The notes beneath the pieces were generated by a model. It made no database searches. It worked only from the letters and a program-made list of their open reading frames with translations, and was not told the origin of the DNA. From positions 124,001-188,000 of the forward strand of contig JAJDTY010000011.1 of assembly GCA_022826945.1 (NCBI GenBank): DNA of 64,000 bases, given 5' to 3'. This stretch comes from Candidatus Binatia bacterium. Lineage in GTDB: Bacteria > Desulfobacterota > Binatia > Bin18. Shown here in pieces: positions 1-8,300 of the stretch (position 1 is its first letter; the number at the start of each line of letters is the position of its first letter). A program made the position numbers and the translations under genes.

Positions 1-450
1 GTTGGAGTCTGTTTCACTCAGCGCTTTTCGCTGGTCGCTGAAAACGTCTAGGGAGAGGCGAGCGTCCAGTTCTGGGTCATTGACTCGTCCACGTTTAAGC
101 TGTCCGTCTTGATAATGCTTGACCAAATGGTGATAAGGATGGCGGGGGAAGGCCAAGGGATTGATCTGTAAAGTATCCACCACAGGCAGGCGCAGCAGCC
201 GCAGGTCGGGTTTTGCCGCACTCAGATGGGGCAGGTCGAACGCGATCAGATTATGGCCCAGCAGGTAATCTGCGCCCCTAGCGAATGCGTCCAGGTTTTC
301 CAGGGCTTTGTCTAGGTGTCCCCCACGAAATGTTCGAGCCTTGCCGCTCCGCGACCGCACAGCACCAAAGGCATGGATGCGATTGTCGTGCCGTCCGACT
401 TCCAGGTCTAGAGCAAGGAAATCATGGGTATTGATCGCTGTCCGGGCCAT
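1..450 (-). CDS. 3'-5' exonuclease (DEDD) domain, probable N-terminus of a RecQ-type helicase; partial
   Basis: The reading frame opens with ATG at 450 and runs off the window start, giving 150 residues without a stop. It shows the three exonuclease blocks of the DEDD superfamily: Exo I as LDLEVG near residue 15, Exo II as GHNLIAFDLPHL near residue 63, and Exo III as YHHLVKHYQDG followed by NDPELDAR near residues 105-128. The block PVVDTLQINPLAFPR with the Exo III segment resembles, from memory, the N-terminal nuclease of large bacterial RecQ-family helicases. The helicase part would lie outside the window, so that assignment is inference; the exonuclease domain is seen directly. It would act on DNA in the cytoplasm. 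The start is only 38 bases from the stop of the next minus-strand gene. Confidence 0.7.
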   Translation of the reverse strand, partial: MARTAINTHDFLALDLEVGRHDNRIHAFGAVRSRSGKARTFRGGHLDKALENLDAFARGADYLLGHNLIAFDLPHLSAAKPDLRLLRLPVVDTLQINPLAFPRHPYHHLVKHYQDGQLKRGRVNDPELDARLSLDVFSDQRKALSETDSN

Positions 451-488
451 CCGGGGGAAGATCGCTTATTCGAAGCGTCTGAACAGCG

Positions 489-1040
489 TTAGAAGCCAGC
501 TACGCCGTTGTCCAGTTGGACGCCGAAGGAGTTGAGGGCCATGGACACCATATTGTACTGGCCGACGGTGAAGACCACGTCCATGAGCTGCTGGGTCGTA
601 TAGCGCTCGCTCAGGGCCGCCCAGGTTTCGTCACTGATAAACGCGTCCGCATGCAGTTCGTCTGCGGCGCGTAGTAGGGTGGCATCAAACGGGTCCCAGC
701 CGTCCGCGTCCGGGCCCTCTTTAATCCGTGCGATTTCTTCATCCGTCAGCCCGGCTTCTCTGCCGAAAATCACGTGCTGCCCCCACTCATATTCGGCCTG
801 ACACAGCCAGCCGATACGCAATATCAATAACTCGCGCTCTCTGGGGACCAGCGTCGAGGTCTCGCCCATGATGTGGTAGGCCCAGACCTGGAATTTCTTC
901 GCGGCTTCCCAATGTCGAGCTAACGTACCAACAACGTTATACACCCGGCCTTCACGGGAGCGGGACTCCAGGGAAGCGCGTTGTTCGTCCGTCCATTCGT
1001 CTGCTGTGAGTGGGGTGATGCGGGGCTGTGAGAGTTTCAT
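489..1040 (-). CDS. carboxymuconolactone decarboxylase family protein
   Basis: This 183-residue all-helical protein matches the CMD/AhpD-like fold. The diagnostic stretch is around residues 72-90 (RELLILRIGWLCQAEYEW followed by GQH), where Cys, Glu and His of the family active site are spaced as in many uncharacterised CMD proteins. Members include gamma-carboxymuconolactone decarboxylase and peroxidase-like proteins, and the single Cys here argues against a classical AhpD CxxC peroxidase. A purine-rich site (AAAGAGAA) precedes the ATG. The gene lies 80 bases downstream of the amidohydrolase gene on the same strand with a hairpin between. CMD-fold proteins often accompany amidohydrolase-2 enzymes in aromatic catabolism, so a shared pathway is plausible but the substrate is unknown. 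Confidence 0.75.
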   Translation of the reverse strand: MKLSQPRITPLTADEWTDEQRASLESRSREGRVYNVVGTLARHWEAAKKFQVWAYHIMGETSTLVPRERELLILRIGWLCQAEYEWGQHVIFGREAGLTDEEIARIKEGPDADGWDPFDATLLRAADELHADAFISDETWAALSERYTTQQLMDVVFTVGQYNMVSMALNSFGVQLDNGVAGF

Positions 1041-1058
1041 GGCATTCTCTTTCTATAG

Positions 1059-1086
1059 CAAGGCCGAGAGCGTGCCCTCGGCCTTG
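1059..1086 (-). terminator. intercistronic stem-loop
   Basis: A 10-bp perfect stem (1059-1068 with 1077-1086) and 8-base loop sits between the amidohydrolase stop and the CMD-family start, both on the minus strand. No U-tract follows on that strand, so it may be a partial terminator or an mRNA-stabilising hairpin rather than a strong intrinsic terminator. Confidence 0.5.
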
Positions 1087-1120
1087 TCTATCTATGGTAG
1101 GTCTCAATAACGGTTCTGCT

Positions 1121-2233
1121 TTAGTCCAGGCCGTACACGCGAGCGGCGGTATCGTGGACGATCTTCCGCAGTTCCTCGTCGGGCAGCATGCCCAGCCGCT
1201 TGTTGACGATCTCCCGCGAGCGCGGAAAGGTTGCCGCAGTATGCGGGTAGTCGGATGACCACATGGTGTTGTCCGGGCCGTAGCGATGGAGCGAGTCCAC
1301 GAACACCGGGTCGGCGATAAAGGTCGCGTACACCTGACGCTTGACATAGTCGCTAGCGCGCTTCGGCAGGTCCATATTGCCGAGTGCGCCCAAGCGGCGT
1401 TGCACGATGTCGAGCCGGTACATGAGATAGGCCATCCAGCCGACATCGTTTTCCGCAGAGACGATTTTCAGGCCGGGAAACTTCTCCAGCACGCCTCCAT
1501 AGACCAGTTCGGAAATCGAACGCTCGATCTGGTGATGGAGAGTCGCCAGAGACAGCAGGAAACCCTTGCCGCTGGCCTGGTTTGCGCCCGTGCCACTCCG
1601 GGCGGTAAGGATGTGGAGGGAGAGCGGCATATTCAGGTCCTGAGCGGCGGCCCAAAACGGCTCATAGTCGGGATGACTATAGGGCCGGTCGTCAGGCGGT
1701 TCAGCCCAAATCATTGCCCCCCGCATGCCCTGTTTGGCAATGCGTTGCAGTTCGTCCACGGCCAACGGAATGTCTTCCAGGGTGATCAAACCCAGCGGGA
1801 CAAGGCGTTTTGGATCGTAACTGCAATACTCGGTAGCCCAGTCGTTAAAGGCACGAAAGCAGGAATAGCGTAATTCCGCGTCGTCCAAGCCGAACAGCGG
1901 CATCCCCATGGAAGTATAGATAACCTCTGCCCGGACGCCGTCACGATCCTGGTCCGCGATCCGATAGGCGGGGTCCCAGACACTTTTGGGCGCTTCATCA
2001 AAGCCCTTTTTGTTGTGCTCGGGCAGCTCCGGCGACGGTACGCCCGCGCCAAAGAAGCCGGCGACGGACATGGGGGTGATATTCTCACACACGAACCACT
2101 CCCCGGCGCGACCGTTCAGACCCTTGACGGTGCGAGGAGCGCGGTCGCGAAACTTCTTATCTATCCGCTCGGCCCACATGCTGGGCGGCTCAACAAAATG
2201 TGAGTCTGCTGAAATGAGTGTATACTCTGACAT
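1121..2233 (-). CDS. amidohydrolase family protein (amidohydrolase-2, ACMSD-like)
   Basis: This 370-residue protein belongs to the amidohydrolase-2 family of TIM-barrel metal enzymes that includes ACMSD and gamma-resorcylate decarboxylase. The N-terminal metal motif is ISADSHFVEPP (residues 8-18). Further family marks are RAEVIYTS, FNDWATEY and KRLVPLGLI in the middle, a loop GMIWAEPP-like segment (GAMIWAEPP), and the C-terminal WSSDYPHTAATFPRS block with the catalytic Asp. Such enzymes decarboxylate or hydrolyse aromatic or heterocyclic acids in the cytosol; the substrate cannot be read from sequence. It is transcribed away from the deacylase gene at 2342 with a 108-base shared promoter region. 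A paralogue lies at 48423-49556. Confidence 0.85.
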   Translation of the reverse strand: MSEYTLISADSHFVEPPSMWAERIDKKFRDRAPRTVKGLNGRAGEWFVCENITPMSVAGFFGAGVPSPELPEHNKKGFDEAPKSVWDPAYRIADQDRDGVRAEVIYTSMGMPLFGLDDAELRYSCFRAFNDWATEYCSYDPKRLVPLGLITLEDIPLAVDELQRIAKQGMRGAMIWAEPPDDRPYSHPDYEPFWAAAQDLNMPLSLHILTARSGTGANQASGKGFLLSLATLHHQIERSISELVYGGVLEKFPGLKIVSAENDVGWMAYLMYRLDIVQRRLGALGNMDLPKRASDYVKRQVYATFIADPVFVDSLHRYGPDNTMWSSDYPHTAATFPRSREIVNKRLGMLPDEELRKIVHDTAARVYGLD

Positions 2234-2341
2234 GAGCTTTCCCTCCTTACTGACTGCTCTTCATTGTCCATACTCTACGTTAGATTCGACTCGGTTGCTA
2301 TGCCTTGCTTTCGGTTTCACGCATCGTCTATATGAGGGGGC

Positions 2342-4051
2342 ATGCAATACGATCTGATTCTGAAAAACGGTACGGTTATCGACGGTTCAGGACTCCCTCG
2401 TTTTCAGGCTGACGTCGGTATCAGCCACGGGAAAATCGCGGCTATCGGTAGAATCCGCGCAAGTGCGCAAGAAGTGATTGATGCTGAGGGGCATGTGGTC
2501 GCCCCAGGGTTTGTCGATGCGCACACCCACATGGATGCCCAGGTGTTCTGGGACCCTCTGGGGACGTGTTCCTGCTGGCATGGTATCACCAGTGTGGTGA
2601 TGGGGAATTGCGGTTTTTCTCTCGCTCCGTGTGCGGAGAAAGACAAACTGCTGGTGATGCGCAATCTTGAACGGGCAGAAGATATCGCCCCGGAAGCAAT
2701 GGAAGCAGGTATTCCGTGGAGCTGGACAACCTACCCGGAGTACCTGGATGCGGTTGACGCGCTCCCGAAGGGGATCAACTATGCCGCCTATATCGGGCAC
2801 TCTGCGCTGCGCACCCATGTCATGGGGGAGCGCGCATTTACGCAAGAAGCGAGCCCGGCGGATCTGGAAGCCATGCAGCGCGAAGTGCGGGCCGCGATTC
2901 AGGCGGGCGCGATTGGACTGAGCACCTCACGCACCCACAACCATCAGACGCCGGACGGTCAGCCGGTCGCCAGCCGACTGGCGACTTGGGAGGAAGTACG
3001 CCAATTGGTTGGCGTCATGGGTGAGATGAATGCCGGTGTGTTTGAAATTGCCAACGAAGATGCCCGGTTCGATCCTGAACGGATTGATGAGTATCTTGGC
3101 CGACTGAAAGCGCTCGCCGTTGATACCGGCGTGCCGGTCACGTTTGGCATGTTCAGCAGCCGCCAGGCGCCAGATATGTGGCAGCCGTTCTTTGCCCTGG
3201 CCGATGAAACCGCCGAGGCGGGCGGGCGGATGTTCATTCAGGTGCATAGTCGCCCGCTGAACGTCGTGCTGTCATTCGAGACGGCCACGCCGTTCGATAC
3301 CTTGCCCGTGTGGAGGGATATCAGAAAACGCCCATTAGCCGCCCAAGAAGCCGCGCTGCGTAACCCGGAAACACGTCAGAATCTGGTTGAAGCCGTCCGC
3401 CAACGGCCGCGCGGTCAGAACAAGGGGGTTGGCGCGGAGCCGCGCGCGGCGAATTTCAAGTGGCTGTTTGTCATGGACTCTGCCACTCCACCGTATCGTT
3501 CAGTCGCCGAGATTGCTGATGAGCGTAATCAAGACCCGGTCGAAGTGTTTATTGATCTGGCCTTGGAGAAAGACCTGAAACAGTTTTTCCTGCAACCGCT
3601 CGTCAACCACAATCAAGATCATGTGCTGGAGATGATGCGGCACCCGCGTTCGGTCATCACTTTCTCCGACTCCGGTGCGCATGTCTCCCAGATCATGGAC
3701 TCGTCGCTCCAAACCCACGTCCTCGGTCATTGGGTTCGGGAGAAGCGGGCGCTGACGTTGGAAGAGGCCGTACGACAGTTGAGTTTCGTTCCGGCCTCTC
3801 ACTGGGGCCTGAGAGGGCGAGGATTGCTGCGTGAGGGCTGGAACGCCGATGTGGTGATCTTTGATCCCCGGACCGTGGCGCCGCAGTTGCCGGAAGTCGT
3901 CTATGATCTGCCGGCGGGCGCGCGGCGACTCAAGCAACAGGCGAACGGCTTTCTGGCCACAGTCGTGAACGGCGAGACCGTCTTGCGTCACAACGAACAC
4001 ACGGGCGCGTTGCCCGGTCGGTTGCTGCGGGGGCCGCGGGCCGCCGGTTAA
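2342..4051 (+). CDS. N-acyl-D-amino-acid deacylase-like amidohydrolase
   Basis: This 569-residue protein is an amidohydrolase-3/D-aminoacylase family member. It opens with YDLILKNGTVIDGSG, has the metal-binding HTHMDAQ near residues 61-67 and the family cysteine in TSVVMGNCGFSLAP (about residues 84-97). The C-terminal block ITFSDSGAHVSQIMD carries the catalytic Asp, and the usual beta-sandwich tail closes the protein. Classical D-aminoacylases release D-amino acids from N-acyl derivatives using Zn; many paralogues act on other cyclic or acylated amides, so the exact substrate is open. It starts 108 bases from the divergent amidohydrolase gene. It is a close paralogue of the protein at 52475-54187, with near-identical metal and Cys motifs. 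Confidence 0.85.
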   Translation: MQYDLILKNGTVIDGSGLPRFQADVGISHGKIAAIGRIRASAQEVIDAEGHVVAPGFVDAHTHMDAQVFWDPLGTCSCWHGITSVVMGNCGFSLAPCAEKDKLLVMRNLERAEDIAPEAMEAGIPWSWTTYPEYLDAVDALPKGINYAAYIGHSALRTHVMGERAFTQEASPADLEAMQREVRAAIQAGAIGLSTSRTHNHQTPDGQPVASRLATWEEVRQLVGVMGEMNAGVFEIANEDARFDPERIDEYLGRLKALAVDTGVPVTFGMFSSRQAPDMWQPFFALADETAEAGGRMFIQVHSRPLNVVLSFETATPFDTLPVWRDIRKRPLAAQEAALRNPETRQNLVEAVRQRPRGQNKGVGAEPRAANFKWLFVMDSATPPYRSVAEIADERNQDPVEVFIDLALEKDLKQFFLQPLVNHNQDHVLEMMRHPRSVITFSDSGAHVSQIMDSSLQTHVLGHWVREKRALTLEEAVRQLSFVPASHWGLRGRGLLREGWNADVVIFDPRTVAPQLPEVVYDLPAGARRLKQQANGFLATVVNGETVLRHNEHTGALPGRLLRGPRAAG

Positions 4052-4089
4052 AATCTGACAGGACCGGGAGGCCGTTTTGCGAGACGAGT

Positions 4090-4527
4090 ATGGAAATTCT
4101 AGAAGTTATCGCCATCCTTGCATGCTCGATTTTTGCTGGTGCGGCGATTTACGGTACTGTGGTGGAGCATCCGGCCCGCCTCGCATGTGGAACGGAACTC
4201 GCCGCTACTGTTTTTGGACCGAGCTACAAGCGCGCCGCAGCTATGCAGGCTTCTCTCGCGCTTCTCGCCACACTGGCAGGCGTTGCGGTAGCGATAAACG
4301 GAGGGGTGGGGCTATGATTCGTGGGGGCTTGCCTCATCTTCAGCGTCGTGCCCTTCACTTTCTTAGGCATCATGCCGACGAACAAGCGATTGCTTGACCC
4401 AGAGTGCGACCGCACCTCAGAAGAAACCCAAGCGCTGCTTGAGAAGTGGGGCAGACTTCATGCCGTCCGCAGCGTTTCAAGCTTTGCCGCGTCAATCCTG
4501 TATGTGTATCTTGGTGTTACAACCTAA
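4090..4527 (+). pseudogene. DUF1772 (anthrone oxygenase-like) membrane protein interrupted by one in-frame TGA
   Basis: Two pieces in the same reading frame, 4090-4317 and 4318-4527, together give a 145-codon DUF1772 protein. Seen: an N-terminal membrane segment with LVEHPAR-like VVEHPARLACGTELAA, the conserved GPSYKRAAAMQASLA, then after the stop VPFTFLGIMPTNKRLLDP, LLEKWGRLHAVRS and a last membrane segment. The only lesion is TGA at 4315-4317, at a place where relatives, as I recall them, carry Trp (TGG), so a single G-to-A change explains it. DUF1772 proteins are small four-helix membrane proteins related to anthrone oxygenases. It may be a recent pseudogene, a sequencing error, or read through; nothing suggests a selenoprotein. 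Confidence 0.7.
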
Positions 4528-4574
4528 CTGCAAGTTCTGATTCTTGACCTTCTCCCTCCCCCTACTACGTCAAC

Positions 4575-4607
4575 AGACAAGGGCTCGGATGAGGGTGCCT
4601 CTTGTCT
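4575..4607. terminator. weak hairpin between convergent genes
   Basis: A 7-bp inverted repeat (4575-4581 with 4601-4607) lies between the DUF1772 reading frame and the convergent MFS gene; a second overlapping pair (4580-4586 with 4609-4615) offers an alternative fold. The loops are long and there is no clear T-tract, so this is a tentative bidirectional terminator. Confidence 0.3.
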
Positions 4608-4633
4608 GGAGCCCTACACAACCGCAAACCGCT

Positions 4634-5929
4634 CTACACCGCCTGTGGCTCCGGCGCTATGATCGCGGCTCCTGCGCCCACCAAAAATGCGCCGACGCAA
4701 GACAGAAACGCCCAGTCATAACTGCCGGTGTTATCGTACAATACGCCAGCAATGACGGGACCCAGCGCGCCGCCGATACTCAGTCCCAACGTCCCCAGCA
4801 CACCGGCAATGGCTCCAAAAGCCTGTCGGCCGAAATCGTGTCCGACGATCAAGGGCCACAGCACAATCATGCCGCCATAGCCGAGTCCGAAGAGCGACAC
4901 GAACAGCGTGAGCGCCCAAAACCCGAGACTTTCCAGAAAGAGTAACACTCCGATGCCGGCCGCCTGCATGCACAGACACCCGGCCAGGATGGCGTGGGGG
5001 TGGCGGATGTGTTCGCTGACCCAGCCTGCCAGAAACCGCCCGGCCATGCTCATGCCCAAAGAGATGCCGGTAATCGTTGAAGCTAACTCGAGGCTATACC
5101 CGGCGTCCTGAAAGAACGCGACCTGGTGGGCATGCACCGCTCCCCCCGCCATCAACCCCAGACAGAATGCGGCCCCTAAGCGCCAAAAGGTTGATGTGGA
5201 CAGCGCCTGCCTGAGGGTCCAGTCCCGCACGTCCTGCTCCGGCTCGGGTCCCAGCAGCGTGTGACGCACTTTCGAATAATCCTGCCCCAAGGGTTTGAGG
5301 CCCTTTTCCTGTGGGGTGTTGACGACAAAGAACCAGACCAGGGGCAGCATGCCGAAGAGGGACAGACCGGCCAGGACCTGATAGCCCACCCGCCAGCTGA
5401 ACTCGGCGATCAGAAAACCGCACAGCGGGACGAGCACCAGCCCCCCGCCACTCGCGCCGACCAGGGCGATACCCATCGCCAGCCCCCGTTTGTCCACAAA
5501 CCACTGGGTAATGACCTTCCCCACGGGCATGGGTCCGATGCCCGCCAGCCCGACGCCCAAAAACAGGTAGAGGGCGTAGAAGCCGGGCAGGCTGCTGACG
5601 GCACTGAGCAGGAGCAGAGCGACGCCGTCAATCAGGGCACTCAGCAGAAAGACCCAGCGGGCACCAACATGGTCAATAAGCCATCCCCAGGCGGGCAGAA
5701 CCAGACCGGCAACCAGCAAATACAGGGAGAACGCCGTGGCGGTCTCGGCCCGCGACCAGCCGAATTCCTGGGTGAGCGGCTTCAGAAACGTTGAGAAGGT
5801 ATAGGTGAACCCCCCGTCGATGATGGAGATAAAGAACAGGACGCCGACAATCAGCCAGCCATAAAAAACACCTTCGCCGCGGTCCGCGCCCTCGTTATCG
5901 GGGTCGTCTAAGGAATCTGGCTCTCTCAT
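4634..5929 (-). CDS. MFS transporter, monocarboxylate/oxalate-formate antiporter-like
   Basis: This 431-residue protein has about twelve hydrophobic segments and a charged cytoplasmic N-terminus of about 20 residues. The FYGWLIVGVLFF start followed by FLKPLTQEFGWSRAETATA is typical of the MFS group that contains OxlT-like and monocarboxylate-transporter-like carriers. The loop after helix 2 (GWLIDHVGARW) is the MFS signature position, and the WRVGYQVLAGL segment precedes the central cytoplasmic loop. It likely moves an organic acid across the inner membrane, possibly the substrate of a neighbouring catabolic enzyme. It is divergent from the cysteine-hydrolase-like gene at 6047. Confidence 0.85.
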   Translation of the reverse strand: MREPDSLDDPDNEGADRGEGVFYGWLIVGVLFFISIIDGGFTYTFSTFLKPLTQEFGWSRAETATAFSLYLLVAGLVLPAWGWLIDHVGARWVFLLSALIDGVALLLLSAVSSLPGFYALYLFLGVGLAGIGPMPVGKVITQWFVDKRGLAMGIALVGASGGGLVLVPLCGFLIAEFSWRVGYQVLAGLSLFGMLPLVWFFVVNTPQEKGLKPLGQDYSKVRHTLLGPEPEQDVRDWTLRQALSTSTFWRLGAAFCLGLMAGGAVHAHQVAFFQDAGYSLELASTITGISLGMSMAGRFLAGWVSEHIRHPHAILAGCLCMQAAGIGVLLFLESLGFWALTLFVSLFGLGYGGMIVLWPLIVGHDFGRQAFGAIAGVLGTLGLSIGGALGPVIAGVLYDNTGSYDWAFLSCVGAFLVGAGAAIIAPEPQAV

Positions 5930-6046
5930 CAGCCGCGATTAGATAGAGGATGTCCTGGTCTGTCAATCTGAAATGATGTGATATTGATATGAGGTGAAAG
6001 TGAGTACGCCGGATATACTATAGGACGCAAAAAGGAGGAGAGTCGC

Positions 6047-6670
6047 ATGAGTGAGTTCACGTTACCAAAAGAGAAAACCGCCATTCTGGTGATGGACTGC
6101 CAGAACGATATTGTGCATGAAGACGGGAAATTTGGCGGGCACCTGACTGGCGGGGCCATGCCCAGGCTCATTAAGGAAAAGAACATCCTGGGTAATATCA
6201 GCGCCCTGGCTGCCGCGGGCAGGACGGCTCACGTGCCGATCATCCATGTGCGACATGCCTACCGGCCGGATTACTCCGACTTACTGGAGCACGTGAAGGT
6301 CTTTCAGGTGATCAAGCAAATGGAAGCCTTGCAGGACGGGACGTGGGGAGCTGAGATCCATGCCGACCTCACCCCCGAACCGGAAGACCTGGTGATTACC
6401 AAAACACGAGTGAGTTCCTTTTACGCCAGTCCTTTGGAAGCCATTCTTAATTCCCAGGGGCGCACTCACTTGGTGCTGACCGGTATAGCCACAGATGGCG
6501 TTGTCGAAGGCACGGCGCGGGACGGCACTGACCGTGGCTATCATATCTTCATTCCTGAAGATTGCTGTGCTGCCACGACCGAGGAGGCCCATGGGGTCAT
6601 TTTAGGCGCGGCACTAGGAGGGCTCACGACCGTGTGTACGTCGGATGCGGTGATCCGGGCGTTGGCATAG
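6047..6670 (+). CDS. isochorismatase/cysteine-hydrolase family protein without the usual nucleophile
   Basis: This 207-residue protein has the isochorismatase-like alpha/beta fold. Asp17 (LVMDCQNDI) and Lys119 (VITKTRVSSF) match two members of the family triad. At the third position the motif reads LTGIATDGVVEGTARDG (residues 145-160), so the place normally held by Cys is Val152. In the family, Cys-dependent members hydrolyse amides such as nicotinamide, N-carbamoylsarcosine or biuret; members lacking Cys include the isochorismate-type vinyl ether hydrolases. Function here is therefore uncertain and classical amidase chemistry is unlikely. An AAAAAGGAGGAG ribosome site precedes the ATG. A strong hairpin follows the stop directly. 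Confidence 0.8.
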   Translation: MSEFTLPKEKTAILVMDCQNDIVHEDGKFGGHLTGGAMPRLIKEKNILGNISALAAAGRTAHVPIIHVRHAYRPDYSDLLEHVKVFQVIKQMEALQDGTWGAEIHADLTPEPEDLVITKTRVSSFYASPLEAILNSQGRTHLVLTGIATDGVVEGTARDGTDRGYHIFIPEDCCAATTEEAHGVILGAALGGLTTVCTSDAVIRALA

Positions 6671-6691
6671 GGGCGCAGCAGGCTGCGCCCC
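6670..6691. terminator. GC-rich stem-loop terminator between convergent genes
   Basis: A 9-bp GC-rich stem (6670-6678 with 6683-6691) and 4-base loop overlaps the last base of the stop codon at 6668-6670. It lies between the convergent genes ending at 6670 and 6736 and can serve both, although a T-tract is lacking. Confidence 0.6.
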
Positions 6692-6735
6692 TGCATTGGC
6701 ATTGTCGAAGAGGCCGTCTGAACCGGGACGTGTTG

Positions 6736-7158
6736 CTACAGTTCCGGCGGTGCCAGGATCGTAAAGCCAAAGAACGATTCGTTTCCGGTCCGAAGCGTAT
6801 GCGGCGCGCCGGCCGGAATCATCAGCACATCGCCGGCCTTGATGTCCTGCTCTTTGCCGGACACTCTGGCGGTGGCACAGCCTTCGACGACATAAATAAT
6901 CTGGTCGCCCTTGTGGGTATTCTCTTCGTCGTTGCTATAGCCGGCCGGCAGGGTGAAGGCGACCGTCTGGCTCAAATCGGTCTCCTGGAGCTTGGCAACC
7001 TCACTCCCCCGGTGGTCAAAGACGTTGGCGACATCAAGCCCGCCGGATGCGCCGTTCCCTCCGATTTCCTGCATCTGTTCGGCAAAGAGTTCGTCCGAGA
7101 TCAGCCCCTGCCGATATGCCTTGAGGATTTGCTTAACCTCAAAATCTTTGTTCGCCAT
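6736..7158 (-). CDS. cupin domain protein
   Basis: The start chosen is ATG at 7158, preceded by GGAGGGAACACACC; an upstream extension of the frame has no ribosome site and low-complexity Arg/Pro/Ser content. The 140-residue product has an N-terminal helical region (residues 1-35) and a C-terminal single cupin (about residues 60-140). The cupin includes HKGDQIIYVVEG and AGDVLMIPAGAPHTLRTG, i.e. the two cupin motifs with a metal His at each end. Single-domain cupins of this type serve as metal-dependent isomerases, oxygenases or sensors; nothing here fixes a function. It is divergent from the aldo/keto reductase gene and the promoters must lie within 7159-7348. Confidence 0.75.
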   Translation of the reverse strand: MANKDFEVKQILKAYRQGLISDELFAEQMQEIGGNGASGGLDVANVFDHRGSEVAKLQETDLSQTVAFTLPAGYSNDEENTHKGDQIIYVVEGCATARVSGKEQDIKAGDVLMIPAGAPHTLRTGNESFFGFTILAPPEL

Positions 7159-7348
7159 GGTGTGTTCCCTCCTGTGATGAGTGTGTAAACCTTCTCTCTG
7201 GCCATAACGCCAGACCGTATGAAAAGCAAGGCGCTCTTTTCCCGCTGTTGAATGTCTGGATTGAATAGCTTGCAGAAAAGAGGGGAAGGGGCATATGGTT
7301 TGAGGATACCAGACTTCGGGCCGTATGGCCTCACTGCACGGGGAATAT

Positions 7349-8290
7349 ATGCAATACACGACCCTCGGACGGACCGGCCTCAAGGTCAGCGTGGCCGGCC
7401 TTGGGTGCGGCGGCCACAGCCGACTGGGGCAGAAAACGGGCAAAACCGAACAGGAATCCATCAGTGTTGTTCGGCAGGCGTTAGATTTAGGCATCAACCT
7501 CATCGATACCGCTGAGGCGTATGGGACGGAGCGCATTGTCGGCAAGGCGACACAGGACGTTGGTCGCGACCAAGTGGTGATTTCCACCAAAAAGCTGTGT
7601 CCGGACCCTGAGGGTAACGACCCAAGCGGAGAGCTGCGGCGTGGTGTGGAACACAGCCTCAAACGTCTACAGACCGACTATGTGGACGTGTTCTATCTCC
7701 ACGGGGTGCGGCCCAAGCAGTACCAGTATGCGTACGACACGCTTGCTCCCGTGCTGGGCCGGTTGCGCGAGGAGGGCAAGGTTCGCTTTCTTGGCGTGAC
7801 CGAGGCGTTTATTCCCGACCCGCAGCACGCCATGCTCAAGCGGGCTCTGGAAGACGACTGCTGGGACGTGGTGATGGTCGGCTTCAATCTGCTTAACCAA
7901 TCCGCCCGTCAACGGGTGTTCCCGCACACCCAGGCCAAGAACATTGGAACCATGGGCATGTTCGCCGTGCGGAACGCGCTCAGCCGTCCGGCCCATCTGA
8001 AAAAAATTCTGGCCGAACTCAGAGATAAAAACCAAATCGATCCCGCCCTGTGTGAGGCCCCGGACGTGCTCGGCTTTCTGACTGACACGGGGAAAGCCGA
8101 GACTCTTCCCGCGGCGGCCTATCGCTACTGCCGGTATGAGCCTGGGCTGGACAGCGTCCTGACTGGCACCGGTAGTGTCGAGCATCTCAAAGAGAATATT
8201 ACCGCGCTGCTCAAAGAACCGCTGCCGTTGGCAGACTGTGAGCGGCTGACAACACTGTTCGGGCAGGTCGATTGCGTGTCGGGGAATTAA
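7349..8290 (+). CDS. aldo/keto reductase
   Basis: This 313-residue TIM-barrel oxidoreductase starts at ATG 7349 (MQYTTLGRTGLKVSVAGLG is the usual family start); an ATG eight codons earlier at 7325 is possible. The catalytic tetrad is visible: Asp in LIDTAEAYG with its Tyr, Lys in VVISTKKL, and His in VFYLHGV. The family reduces aldehydes or ketones with NADPH in the cytosol. The C-terminal NADP-binding GLDSVLTGTGSVEHL segment is intact. Only 10 bases separate it from the CocE-type hydrolase gene downstream, so the two are probably co-transcribed. Confidence 0.85.
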   Translation: MQYTTLGRTGLKVSVAGLGCGGHSRLGQKTGKTEQESISVVRQALDLGINLIDTAEAYGTERIVGKATQDVGRDQVVISTKKLCPDPEGNDPSGELRRGVEHSLKRLQTDYVDVFYLHGVRPKQYQYAYDTLAPVLGRLREEGKVRFLGVTEAFIPDPQHAMLKRALEDDCWDVVMVGFNLLNQSARQRVFPHTQAKNIGTMGMFAVRNALSRPAHLKKILAELRDKNQIDPALCEAPDVLGFLTDTGKAETLPAAAYRYCRYEPGLDSVLTGTGSVEHLKENITALLKEPLPLADCERLTTLFGQVDCVSGN

Positions 8291-8300
8291 GGAGGCGAGT

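Noticed and set aside
4315..4317. Selenocysteine at the in-frame TGA of the DUF1772 gene
   Set aside because: The position corresponds to Trp, not Cys, in remembered homologues, and no clear SECIS-like hairpin follows directly.
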